A stretch of DNA of 64,000 nucleotides from G965267425 sp965267425. Its GTDB lineage: Bacteria > Bacteroidota > Bacteroidia > Flavobacteriales_E > Vicingaceae. The stretch lies in contig OZ253959.1 of NCBI GenBank assembly GCA_965267425.1, positions 558,001 to 622,000 of the forward strand, read 5' to 3'. Numbering within the stretch: position 1 is the stretch's first letter; each line of letters begins with the position of its first letter. The notes under the pieces were generated by a model that did no database searches, was not told the origin of the DNA, and was given only the letters and a program-made list of their open reading frames with translations. Of this stretch, positions 7,675 to 15,698 are shown piece after piece. Made by a program: the position numbers and the translations under genes.

Positions 7675-8622
7675 ATGAAAAATTGCAGTATTGCTTTCTT
7701 TTTATTTTTTGTGCTAGGTGCATGGGCACAAAATGGACTAGCTCAACCATCTGAATATCTCCAGTCCAGACAGGAATATATTCAAAACTATAAAGATTGG
7801 GCCATCAAAGAAATGCTGCGGACGGGCATCCCCGCGAGTATTACTTTGGCTCAGGGAATTCTTGAATCAGGAAATGGAAATAGTCCGTTGGCAAAATATG
7901 CAAACAATCATTTTGGCATAAAATGCCATAAGGGATGGCAGGGTGAAACATTTATCATGGATGACGATGAAAAAAATGAGTGTTTCCGAAAATATTATTC
8001 GGTATTGGAATCATATCGGGACCATTCAGAATTTTTGACGGGAAGAAAACGATATAGTGATTTGTTTACCCTCAAACCCACTGATTACAAAGGTTGGGCA
8101 AAGGGGCTTAAAAAAGCTGGATACGCCACAAATCCTAAATATGCCAATATTCTCATAAAATTGATTGAAGATTATGAGTTGTACAAATACGACAAAGTAA
8201 AAAAGGCACCAAAAAAGGATACTGACTACGAAGAACCAGAAAAGGAGGACGTAATTTCTGTGCCAGACCGAATGGTGCGACTCCAAAACAATGTAAAATA
8301 TACCGTTGTTAAAAAAGGAGACTCATTCTACAAAATTGCCAACGACCTGGATATGGGGTTGTGGCAATTATATCATTACAATGACATGAGTAGGGAGGCT
8401 AAACCGGAACCAGGTCAAATTTTGTATTTGCAACCAAAACGCGGAAAAGGAACTGACGAATTTCACACCTTTAAATCAGGGGATGACATGTGGGAAATTT
8501 CGCAGATGTATGGTATTCGGTTAAGAAAACTCTATAAACGGAATAATTTGGAATATGGCGTTGATCCAGCTCCGAATACCAAATTGTATCTCAGAAAGAA
8601 CAAGCCGAAGTCCGAATACTAA
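7675..8622 (+). CDS. Secreted N-acetylglucosaminidase with two LysM domains
   Basis: 315 residues. A signal peptide ends near AWAQNGLAQ. Residues about 30-170 are a FlgJ/LytG-type glucosaminidase domain: ITLAQGILESGNGNSPLA carries the catalytic glutamate (about E64), followed by NNHFGIKC and YRDHSEFLTGRKRY. Two LysM peptidoglycan-binding repeats follow at about 208-256 (YTVVKKGDSFYKIANDL) and 264-311 (FHTFKSGDDMWEISQMYG). It should cleave the glycan strand of peptidoglycan in the periplasm during growth or division. The start is the ATG at 7675, since the upstream TTG lies in a palindrome. TATTTTTG at 7623-7630 is a likely -7 box. The 3' end overlaps the convergent porin gene by 4 bp. Confidence 0.92.
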   Translation: MKNCSIAFFLFFVLGAWAQNGLAQPSEYLQSRQEYIQNYKDWAIKEMLRTGIPASITLAQGILESGNGNSPLAKYANNHFGIKCHKGWQGETFIMDDDEKNECFRKYYSVLESYRDHSEFLTGRKRYSDLFTLKPTDYKGWAKGLKKAGYATNPKYANILIKLIEDYELYKYDKVKKAPKKDTDYEEPEKEDVISVPDRMVRLQNNVKYTVVKKGDSFYKIANDLDMGLWQLYHYNDMSREAKPEPGQILYLQPKRGKGTDEFHTFKSGDDMWEISQMYGIRLRKLYKRNNLEYGVDPAPNTKLYLRKNKPKSEY

Positions 8623-10088
8623 AACCGCACTCCGAAACCTAAAATTACTCGATGAGAGGTAGATTCCAGGTCTACTGGATTTGACGATGATGGATATAAG
8701 AAACGCTGTGATTCAGCAGTTTCTGTGACATATGTTAAGTCGGCAAAGAAATGTTTTTCCCGTATACCTATACCTCCTGAAAGAGCAAGTTTTGATTCAT
8801 CAATGTCCAAATCATCTTGATAAGGAGAGCCATAGTAACGAGCACCTGCTCTAAGAAGCAATGGTTTGAATAACCTCAATTCCGCACCCGTTCCAATTTC
8901 AATAGGGGTTTGATAAGATGAACGGATTGCTTCATTTTCGTTGATGAAATCGTAGTCTTCAGATAAAGTACCTGTGGAAGAAGTTAAATGCGCCGTGCTG
9001 TAGTCAACATAAGTGATGTCCATTGAAATCAAACCTAGTTTGCGAAGAACCAATGCTGCACTGGCATTGTATCTGGCAGGTGTTATCAGCCGGTATTCGA
9101 AATTTCCCAATGGAGATTCTGAAAAGTAATAGTCACCATTGTCATACCATGATTCTATTGATGAATCCCATTCATCTGTCAACCATAAATAAGAGGGTGT
9201 ATGGACACTACCTCCCACACGCAGCCAATTGAACATGCGATATATAAATCCAACTTTAAAGTTGACGCCAGAACCAGTGGTATTTAATGAATTCGTCAAT
9301 GCGTATCGATCAAAATCATTGATTGGGTTTTCATCATCACTTTGTTCTGAATAAGTTGTGGATTCCGTGTATCGAACAATGGGAATTCCCATGGACATTC
9401 CCAGATACAATTTATCCTTATAGTTTCCTCCCAGATTGAATGAATATTCTCCCATACCTCCACTTCTTCGTATACTTTCTTTTTGCAAAATGTTATTATG
9501 ACCTTGTAAAACGTGATTGTACATTGTACTGTCTTCCGCAAGTGGATTGATCAACCATGTATCATAGGCAAGGGCAGCATCAAAAGCGTATTGATCATAG
9601 ATGGCGTCCGAATTGGAGGTGTTTAGGGAATTGATATCAGCAGTATAATCATCCAGCAAGGAAGATCCATTGGACTGTCCTTGAATTTCATAATTAGAGG
9701 TGAAATTATTTATTCGGTTATATCCGAACCCAAAAGCCGCGCCGCGCCATTTGGAATTGCTTTCAGGAAATTGTAAGATGAGTCCGAAATTTTCAATGTT
9801 TACCGCATAATCTCTATCCTCCACAATTCTTCCTTCAAAAGTAGATAGGGTATTGATTTGATTCAACCCTATTCCGAGGTTGAGTTCTGACTTACGATAA
9901 ACACCAATGCCCGCAGGGTTAATTCCAGTGGCACTGAAGTCACCACCTAACGCACCCATTGCTCCACCCAAAGCCACAAATCTGGCCGATCCGTTTAAGC
10001 TAGATTGAGAATATCTCACTGCGTCAACTTCATTTTGAGAAGCCAACAACCCTGGAATCAATAAGAAGAAAATCCATAACTTTTTCAT
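8619..10088 (-). CDS. OmpP1/FadL/TodX-family outer-membrane protein
   Basis: 489 residues with a signal peptide (MKKLWIFFLLIPGLLASQ). The mature start, YSQSSLNGSARFVALGGAMGAL followed by GDFSATGINPAGIG, is the conserved hatch region of the OmpP1/FadL family; the rest alternates aromatic and polar residues as expected for a 14-stranded beta barrel and ends in VILGFGVRF with a terminal phenylalanine. These porins move hydrophobic substrates across the outer membrane; the substrate here is unknown. In many Bacteroidota it sits beside proS, as here. It follows the low-complexity lipoprotein gene by 11 bp and is likely co-transcribed with it. Confidence 0.9.
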   Translation of the reverse strand: MKKLWIFFLLIPGLLASQNEVDAVRYSQSSLNGSARFVALGGAMGALGGDFSATGINPAGIGVYRKSELNLGIGLNQINTLSTFEGRIVEDRDYAVNIENFGLILQFPESNSKWRGAAFGFGYNRINNFTSNYEIQGQSNGSSLLDDYTADINSLNTSNSDAIYDQYAFDAALAYDTWLINPLAEDSTMYNHVLQGHNNILQKESIRRSGGMGEYSFNLGGNYKDKLYLGMSMGIPIVRYTESTTYSEQSDDENPINDFDRYALTNSLNTTGSGVNFKVGFIYRMFNWLRVGGSVHTPSYLWLTDEWDSSIESWYDNGDYYFSESPLGNFEYRLITPARYNASAALVLRKLGLISMDITYVDYSTAHLTSSTGTLSEDYDFINENEAIRSSYQTPIEIGTGAELRLFKPLLLRAGARYYGSPYQDDLDIDESKLALSGGIGIREKHFFADLTYVTETAESQRFLYPSSSNPVDLESTSHRVILGFGVRF

Positions 10089-10099
10089 AGGCTAAAAAT

Positions 10100-11314
10100 T
10101 TATCTTCGTCCTCCTGATCGACTTGAACCAGATCTGCTTGCACCTCCGGACGATCTGCCTGAACTTCCTGATGGGCGAGAATAACTTCCCGAAGAACCAT
10201 TTCGATAACTTCCTCCAGAAGAAGGTCTCGAATATGACTTGGTTGGCGCAGAAGTAGCATTATTGCGTTTCACCGAATTCGATGAGTTGGATCTGCCGGA
10301 CGTGTTGTTCGACTGATTTCGACTACTTCCCGAATAATTACTTCGATTACCCGAATTGGAATTTCTATTGATCGATTTTGATGTTCTCGAAGGGGCACTT
10401 TGAGAATAATTTCTAGTTGAATTTCCAGATGTAGTACTTCTATTCACAGGTTTTTCCGTTGATTTCGAAACAACCCTGTTTTGTTGACTCCCCCTGCTGG
10501 AATTAGAAGTTAATCCAGTAGCACGCGATTCCGTATATCTGGTTGATGTATTAACATTTCGATTTGAAGTTGAACCATTTGTTTTTACAGTTCGAACTGT
10601 GCTAGACGAAACATTTCGAGTATTCACTTGATCATTGCTCAAGACTCGATTGCTGTTGGTGCGAGTTGCATTATTTCGAGATGCAAGAATGACATCATTT
10701 TTCCAAGATTTTTCTTGATCGTTGGCAGGTGCTCGCATCATACGTGAACGTTCACTTGGTGTACGCAACCCTCTGTCGGCATGGCGGTTTCTATTGGACG
10801 CCCTTGCGGTACCTCTGTGTCCACGGTAAACTGGCCGTCCAGATGCAACACCTCCATCATAAATCCATGGGTTACATCCCCAATAAGGGTTATAAGGATA
10901 TGGACCCCAGTATGGATTGCCCCACCATCCGTAATTAAAGCCATAATTAAAACCGTAGTAATTCCATGGAGATCCGTAATACAACCCTACATTCCATCCG
11001 GGACCATAAAAAAACGGATCAAAATAACCAAAGCCGGTATAGAAATTATATCGATTAACCTGGGTTACATAATCATATTCATCATACAAAGGACCTTCGT
11101 AATAATCTGCTTGTTCTTCAGGAATGGGGTCACCTTGTACATTGTATTCTGAAGGATCAATGATCTCAGCCTGAGTTATAGGTTCAACGGTTTGCTTCTT
11201 TTTATTGGGAACATAATAGATATCGTCGTAGTCTTCCTGATACGCATATTTACTTCCGGAACATGCCGTAAGGAAAATCACTACTACGAGAATAAATGTC
11301 GCTGGATGTCTCAT
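10100..11314 (-). CDS. Low-complexity lipoprotein, aromatic-rich middle and Ser/Asn/Arg-rich tail
   Basis: 404 residues. The signal sequence ends in a lipobox FLTAC with C18 as lipid anchor. An acidic tyrosine-rich part (YAYQEDYDDIYYVP) is followed at about 90-150 by a Tyr/Gly/Trp/Asn-rich stretch (YYGSPWNYYGFNYG, NPYWGPYPYNPYWG), and from about 165 to the end by a disordered Ser/Asn/Arg tail with repeated SGSSGR-type units and a strongly positive C-terminus. No catalytic domain is visible. It most resembles lipoproteins found next to OmpP1 porins in this phylum. A role at the outer membrane, binding acidic polysaccharide or LPS through the basic tail, is a guess. Confidence 0.72.
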   Translation of the reverse strand: MRHPATFILVVVIFLTACSGSKYAYQEDYDDIYYVPNKKKQTVEPITQAEIIDPSEYNVQGDPIPEEQADYYEGPLYDEYDYVTQVNRYNFYTGFGYFDPFFYGPGWNVGLYYGSPWNYYGFNYGFNYGWWGNPYWGPYPYNPYWGCNPWIYDGGVASGRPVYRGHRGTARASNRNRHADRGLRTPSERSRMMRAPANDQEKSWKNDVILASRNNATRTNSNRVLSNDQVNTRNVSSSTVRTVKTNGSTSNRNVNTSTRYTESRATGLTSNSSRGSQQNRVVSKSTEKPVNRSTTSGNSTRNYSQSAPSRTSKSINRNSNSGNRSNYSGSSRNQSNNTSGRSNSSNSVKRNNATSAPTKSYSRPSSGGSYRNGSSGSYSRPSGSSGRSSGGASRSGSSRSGGRR

Positions 11315-11363
11315 ATGCCTTGTTTTGATGAATACTTCAATGTTTAACGGTTCCTTTTTTACT

Positions 11364-11371
11364 TATTTTTG
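11364..11371 (+). promoter_or_regulatory. -7 box in front of proS
   Basis: TATTTTTG matches TAnnTTTG, 38 bp before the proS ATG. No convincing -33 element is seen at the expected distance. Confidence 0.35.
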
Positions 11372-11409
11372 TCACCTTATTCTAAGAATACAAATACCAT
11401 ACCAAACAA

Positions 11410-12885
11410 ATGGCAAAAGACTTTACCAGCAGGCAAGAAGATTATTCAAAATGGTACAATGAATTGGTTGTAAAAGCTGATTTGGCGGAGCATTCGGACG
11501 TTAGAGGATGTATGGTGATCAAGCCTTATGGTTATGCCATTTGGGAAAAAATGCAGGCCGCTTTGGACAAAATGTTTAAAGACACAGGTCATCAAAACGC
11601 TTATTTTCCGTTGTTCATTCCAAAATCCTATTTAAGTCGAGAGGCGGATCATGTTGAAGGGTTTGCCAAAGAATGTGCCGTGGTTACACATTATCGCTTA
11701 AAAAATGATGAAAATGGAAAAGGTGTGGTGGTTGATCCACAAGCCAAATTGGAAGAAGAGTTGATCGTTAGACCGACTTCAGAAACCATCATTTGGAATT
11801 CTTACAAAAACTGGATTCAATCGTATAGAGATTTACCGTTGTTGATTAATCAATGGGCCAATGTGGTGCGCTGGGAAATGCGTACTCGATTGTTTTTGAG
11901 AACTTCTGAATTTTTATGGCAAGAAGGGCATACGGCACATGCTACTCAAGAAGAAGCCATAGAAGAAGCCGAAAGAATGTTGGACGTTTATGCCACTTTT
12001 GCTGAGGACTTTATGGCTGTACCAGTCATCAAAGGATTAAAAACAGAATCGGAACGTTTTGCCGGAGCCTTAGAAACTTATTGCATTGAAGCGTTAATGC
12101 AGGATGGTAAGGCGTTGCAGGCAGGAACGTCTCATTTTCTTGGTCAGAATTTTGCCAAAGCATTTGATGTCAAATTTGCTGATAAAGATGGAAAACAAGC
12201 ACACGTTTGGGCTACATCCTGGGGAGTTTCCACCCGATTGATGGGTGCCTTGATTATGTCTCATGCAGATGACAATGGCCTGGTGTTACCACCTAATCTG
12301 GCTCCAATTCAAGTAGCAATTGTTCCTATTTATAAAAATGATGAACAGCGAACGCAAATTGCCGAAGTAGCCGAAAAGATAAAAACTGAATTGCAAGATT
12401 TGGGCATCTCTGTGAAATTTGACAATAGAGATACCCACAAACCGGGCTGGAAATTTTCGGAATACGAATTTAAAGGAGTACCGGTCAGAATAGCCATTGG
12501 CCCTCGTGATTTGGAAAATGGAACCGTTGAAGTGGCACGAAGAGACACATTGGAAAAAGAACTCTTGCAAGTAACAGACTTAAGTTCTAAGATTAAAAAT
12601 CTGCTTTCCAATATTCAGGAGAACCTAAAGCAAAAGGCCATGGACTTCCGAGACAATAATACGTACATTGTTGATGACTACGACGAGTTTAAAGCCAAGA
12701 TTGAAGCGGATTCTGGTTTTGTATTGGCCCATTGGGATGGTACGACAGAAACTGAAAATCAAATAAAAGAAGAAACCAAAGCAACCATTCGTTGCATTCC
12801 ATTGGATCAAAAAGATGAAGAGGGAAAATGTGTGAAATCAGGTAAACCGTCCAAAGGAAGAGTCATTTTTGCCAAGGCTTATTAA
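11410..12885 (+). CDS. proS: Proline--tRNA ligase, archaeal/eukaryote-like type
   Basis: 491 residues. It charges tRNA-Pro. The sequence is of the shorter class lacking the bacterial INS editing insertion: TSRQEDYSKWYNELV at the start, motif 2 around RWEMRTRLFLRTSEFLWQEGHTAH, motif 3 in WATSWGVSTRLMGALIMSH, and a class-specific C-terminal domain ending GKPSKGRVIFAKAY with a terminal tyrosine. This class is normal in Bacteroidota. It is followed after one base by the next gene, so the two are translationally coupled. Nothing is missing from the active site as far as I can see. Confidence 0.97.
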   Translation: MAKDFTSRQEDYSKWYNELVVKADLAEHSDVRGCMVIKPYGYAIWEKMQAALDKMFKDTGHQNAYFPLFIPKSYLSREADHVEGFAKECAVVTHYRLKNDENGKGVVVDPQAKLEEELIVRPTSETIIWNSYKNWIQSYRDLPLLINQWANVVRWEMRTRLFLRTSEFLWQEGHTAHATQEEAIEEAERMLDVYATFAEDFMAVPVIKGLKTESERFAGALETYCIEALMQDGKALQAGTSHFLGQNFAKAFDVKFADKDGKQAHVWATSWGVSTRLMGALIMSHADDNGLVLPPNLAPIQVAIVPIYKNDEQRTQIAEVAEKIKTELQDLGISVKFDNRDTHKPGWKFSEYEFKGVPVRIAIGPRDLENGTVEVARRDTLEKELLQVTDLSSKIKNLLSNIQENLKQKAMDFRDNNTYIVDDYDEFKAKIEADSGFVLAHWDGTTETENQIKEETKATIRCIPLDQKDEEGKCVKSGKPSKGRVIFAKAY

Positions 12886-12886
12886 T

Positions 12887-13582
12887 ATGGGAAACAACGA
12901 CGAAGTATTTGACAAGATTTTTTCTACTCTCAAAGAAAAAGGGAGTATGAAACAAGATGTTTATCGGAAATCAGGTGATGCATTTAAGGAAATGAAATCC
13001 GGTGTTCAAAAACTCGTGAACGGTTTGAGGTCCTCTATGCAAAAGGTCGATAAATCTGTTGTTTTAGAATTCGATGACAAAGGAGAATTTGAATTTCGCG
13101 TGAAGTTGGGTGGTGATTTATTGATTTTCCTGCGCCATACCAACGTATTTGATTTTGATAAAAGTCACAATATGTGGCGCTCTAGTTATATCAAGGAAGA
13201 TCCGTTACGGTCTTATTGCGGTATGATCAATGTCTATAACTTCTTGGCGGATTCATTTAAGTATCATCGTGTAAATGACTTGGGATATTTGATTGCCAGA
13301 GTATTTATCAATAAAGACAATCATTATTTTGTGGAAGGAAAACGGCAATTGGGATTTTTGTACAATGATTTTACCAATGCTGTTTTGCAAAAAGGAGATA
13401 TGTTAAAAATTGCAGAATCGGCAATTTTGTACAGTTTGGATTTTGACCTGTTAACTCCTCCATATCAAGACATGAGTCAGGTTTCTGTGCATGAAATATT
13501 TGAAGTTGCTCAAGCTTCCAGATTAAAGACAGGCAAGCGATTGGGCTTCCGTTTTCAGGCAGATTCTGATCAGTTTGAATAA
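12887..13582 (+). CDS. Conserved hypothetical protein linked to proS
   Basis: 231 residues, soluble, no signal peptide or membrane segment. The N-terminus is charged and helical (EVFDKIFSTLKEKGSMKQDVY), the middle has alternating strands (VVLEFDDKGEFEFRVKLGGDLLIFLRHTNVF), and YFVEGKRQLGFLYNDF is a notable motif. I do not recognise a named domain. I use the ATG at 12887, one base after the proS stop; an upstream TTG would overlap proS by 17 bp. Co-transcription with proS is very likely, which hints at a translation-related or housekeeping role, but this is only context. The gene ends about 16 bp before the promoter of tRNA-Glu. Confidence 0.8.
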   Translation: MGNNDEVFDKIFSTLKEKGSMKQDVYRKSGDAFKEMKSGVQKLVNGLRSSMQKVDKSVVLEFDDKGEFEFRVKLGGDLLIFLRHTNVFDFDKSHNMWRSSYIKEDPLRSYCGMINVYNFLADSFKYHRVNDLGYLIARVFINKDNHYFVEGKRQLGFLYNDFTNAVLQKGDMLKIAESAILYSLDFDLLTPPYQDMSQVSVHEIFEVAQASRLKTGKRLGFRFQADSDQFE

Positions 13583-13597
13583 AAAAAGATTTTCCTG

Positions 13598-13628
13598 TTT
13601 GACGTCTTTTAAAAAAATTCTACATTTG
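13598..13628 (+). promoter_or_regulatory. Consensus promoter of tRNA-Glu
   Basis: TTTG at 13598-13601, exactly 19 nt, then TACATTTG at 13621-13628: a perfect match to the Bacteroidota TTTG-N19-TAnnTTTG consensus, 20 bp before the tRNA. Confidence 0.75.
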
Positions 13629-13648
13629 CGTCCCCAAATGAGGGATTA

Positions 13649-13720
13649 GGTCCGTTCGTCTAGGGGTTAGGACGCCAGGTTTTCATCCTGGTAACAGGGG
13701 TTCGAATCCCCTACGGACTG
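13649..13720 (+). tRNA. tRNA-Glu (anticodon TTC)
   Basis: 72-nt cloverleaf: acceptor arm GGTCCGT with ACGGACT (the first pair is G-U), D arm GTCT/GGAC, anticodon stem CCAGG/CCTGG with loop TTTTCAT (anticodon TTC), T arm AGGGG-TTCGAAT-CCCCT and discriminator G. CCA is not encoded. A consensus promoter lies upstream and an intrinsic terminator directly downstream, so it is a single-gene transcript. Its last 15 bases are repeated at 13864-13878. Confidence 0.96.
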
Positions 13721-13752
13721 CAACAAAGCTCAATCGCAAGATTGGGCTTTTT
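13706..13752 (+). repeat. 47-bp direct repeat, copy 1 (tRNA-Glu 3' end plus terminator)
   Basis: Identical over 47 bp to 13864-13910. It covers the 3' half of the T arm, the acceptor strand, the spacer and the terminator hairpin. The match continues imperfectly beyond the T run into TTGCC. The layout resembles the att duplication left by tRNA-targeting integration, or a local tandem duplication. Confidence 0.8.
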
Positions 13753-13754
13753 TT
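13725..13754 (+). terminator. Intrinsic terminator of tRNA-Glu
   Basis: An 11-bp stem (AAAGCTCAATC / GATTGGGCTTT, one G-U pair) closed by a GCAA tetraloop and followed by a T run. Confidence 0.85.
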
Positions 13755-13756
13755 AT

Positions 13757-13821
13757 TTGTTGCCATTCGAAATTCATTTCGATAAGGCAACGATAAAAAG
13801 AACAATTCGCCGCAGGCGAAT
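13757..13821. repeat. Two hairpins between the duplicated tRNA ends
   Basis: GTTGCC at 13759 pairs with GGCAAC at 13786-13791 around an inner stem CGAAA/TTTCG; 14 bp further on ATTCGCC-GCA-GGCGAAT (13805-13821) is a perfect 7-bp hairpin. The segment has no credible gene. The pair of hairpins looks like a small repetitive (REP-like) or element-end sequence. Confidence 0.45.
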
Positions 13822-13863
13822 GCTTTGTTGTACAGATAACAATTCTGGGGATCAACTAAGTTC

Positions 13864-13910
13864 ATCCCCTACGGACTGCAACAAAGCTCAATCGCAAGAT
13901 TGGGCTTTTT
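13864..13910 (+). repeat. 47-bp direct repeat, copy 2 (orphan tRNA-Glu 3' end)
   Basis: Second copy of the tRNA-Glu 3' end and terminator without the rest of the tRNA. It lies between tRNA-Glu and the convergent cyclase gene. Confidence 0.8.
13883..13910 (+). terminator. Duplicated intrinsic terminator
   Basis: Same 11-bp stem and GCAA loop as the tRNA-Glu terminator, followed by five T. The A residues before the stem could also give weak termination for the convergent minus-strand transcript. Confidence 0.6.
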
Positions 13911-13941
13911 AATTTATTGCCGTTAAGAATGAACGCCATTA

Positions 13942-15000
13942 TCATGAAGGCTGGGTTTCCTTCACGCCATAGATATTGACATTGTTTTTCTTGCCTTTTA
14001 ATATTTCCTCACCTACAAATTCAAATTGAAAGGATGAATCATGCTTTAATGAAGCATATAACTCTTCAGACAATAGAAATTTCTGATTCAAGCTGTTACA
14101 TCTGCTTTGAATTCTGGCAGCGGTGTTCATGACATCACCATGAAAAGCAATCTCTCTTTTTATTCGACCGATTTCCGTCATTACCACTTTTCCCATGTGA
14201 CAGCCACATTTAAACATCGGTACCACGCCATATTCAGATTTGTAATGACTTTCCCTACTCAATAATGCTTCACGGTATGAATAATAAAATTTCAGCACAT
14301 TTGAATCCTTCAATCCCATTTTAGTTTCCCAAATTATGACAACTTCATCACCGACATATTGGTAGATTTCGCCACCAAAGTCCCGTATCATGTCCAATTG
14401 GTCAAAACACTCCTGAATTAAGCGACTATACTTGAGATGTCCTATTTGTTCTGCTATGGCTGTAGATGATTTTAAGTCAAGAAACATCACAATTCTGTCC
14501 ACTTCTTTTGGCACGTGAAACTCTCCTTTCAGCATCCTTGCCAAGTTTCCTGGGCCAAATTTTTTATCAATTTGCCGAATAAATTGAAACAAGAATGAAA
14601 CACAAAACAAATATGAAAGGGTTAAGACGCCTTCATTTGAAAACAGATAATTGGTGATGATTTCAAAGCTCAGCATTTCCCATTGAGGTATCATATATAT
14701 AATGACACCTGCTACAAGCATGATGATAAAAATGAATAGGGAAAGAATTGATCGGAGAAGAATAACGGTTCCAAATGACTTGATGGAGTTGATTTTCTTT
14801 GCCACCATCGTTTCAAACGAAACAAATATGATGCTGTAAACCAGTCCTAAAGACAAATAGATTAACGCAAATTCAAACAAATTTCTTGGCTCCGGCTCTT
14901 CTACCAAATTCTGTCCAAACTGTCTCAAGAGCGTAAAGTATGCCAGCGCAATGGACCAAATAATGGTTTGAAATAGAATCGTTTTTATAACCTTCTTCAT
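13942..15000 (-). CDS. Membrane-bound class III adenylate/guanylate cyclase
   Basis: 352 residues. Four hydrophobic segments fill about residues 8-143; a class III nucleotidyl cyclase domain follows at about 165-345. The two metal-binding aspartates are present (FLDLKSST, D175; YQYVGDEVVIIW, D218), as is the conserved HGDVMNTAARIQ helix with the transition-state Asn and Arg pattern. The enzyme should therefore be active, making cAMP (or cGMP) at the inner membrane. The short N-terminal part is a simple membrane anchor, not a recognised sensor. No cNMP-binding protein lies nearby. About 180 bp without a visible gene separate it from the upstream gene on the same strand, so it probably has its own promoter. 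Confidence 0.88.
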   Translation of the reverse strand: MKKVIKTILFQTIIWSIALAYFTLLRQFGQNLVEEPEPRNLFEFALIYLSLGLVYSIIFVSFETMVAKKINSIKSFGTVILLRSILSLFIFIIMLVAGVIIYMIPQWEMLSFEIITNYLFSNEGVLTLSYLFCVSFLFQFIRQIDKKFGPGNLARMLKGEFHVPKEVDRIVMFLDLKSSTAIAEQIGHLKYSRLIQECFDQLDMIRDFGGEIYQYVGDEVVIIWETKMGLKDSNVLKFYYSYREALLSRESHYKSEYGVVPMFKCGCHMGKVVMTEIGRIKREIAFHGDVMNTAARIQSRCNSLNQKFLLSEELYASLKHDSSFQFEFVGEEILKGKKNNVNIYGVKETQPS

Positions 15001-15184
15001 AAGCGCAGCGAAGTTCTATTTTAAGTATAAACTCCGTCTTGAATTGTGCAGATTAAAAATACAATTTTACTTGGCTATTATGGTAATGCCAGATAAGCGT
15101 ATCATCTTGATTCGATATGGCCAAACGGCATATGTCGCTTAACAAAGTAAGATAATTGGAATGAATGAAGTTCTTTAGCCTTGG

Positions 15185-15688
15185 CTATTTATTTTGTTCC
15201 TCCAGTAATTGCTTATGATACGTTTCAATTCGCGCATTGGCATTGCTGTCCACGAATAAGATGATAACCATCATGGCAATGGTGGTGATACCAATGGCCC
15301 GCCAAATAGGCCTATCTACAAATATCAATAACAATGAAGCAGCTGTAACAATGAGTGGTATAACTTTAAAGACAATGGTCTTAAACTCACTCAATGTTTG
15401 ATCCGTTCGTTCAATTTCGGATTGAACAAATGCTGTGGAATCTTTGTTAAAATCCTCTGCAAAACTTGTAACTCTTGACTTATTGGTGAAAAATATTCCA
15501 ACCCCAACCGCCATCAATAAGATGCCTGCTATTAGGGTAGGGTATACAAAAGCTTTCGCTAATTCTGTCTTCCCTAACTGCCAAAATCCAATGGTTGCAA
15601 TCAAAAATATAATGGCAAAAAGGATAAAAAATCGAGAAGAGAAAACTTCGTCTTTGGCCCATTGGGTTGCTGTATCTATAATTTCCAT
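15185..15688 (-). CDS. Small four-helix membrane protein, function unknown
   Basis: 167 residues with four predicted membrane spans (about 20-35, 47-68, 106-123, 128-145) and a soluble stretch between spans 2 and 3 containing SFAEDFNKDSTAFVQSEIERTDQTL. I do not recognise the family. It starts 10 bp after the stop of the AraC-type regulator on the same strand, so the two form an operon and the regulator may control its own partner. An effector or sensing role for the membrane protein is inference from this pairing only. Confidence 0.75.
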   Translation of the reverse strand: MEIIDTATQWAKDEVFSSRFFILFAIIFLIATIGFWQLGKTELAKAFVYPTLIAGILLMAVGVGIFFTNKSRVTSFAEDFNKDSTAFVQSEIERTDQTLSEFKTIVFKVIPLIVTAASLLLIFVDRPIWRAIGITTIAMMVIILFVDSNANARIETYHKQLLEEQNK

Positions 15689-15698
15689 AGTTGAAAGG

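Noticed and set aside
10030..11152. Long frames opposite to or out of frame with the low-complexity lipoprotein
   Set aside because: They arise from the biased Ser/Asn/Arg codons and the aromatic repeats of the real gene.
13683..13865. 60-codon minus-strand frame across tRNA-Glu and the repeat
   Set aside because: It is antisense to the tRNA and terminator and has no coding character.
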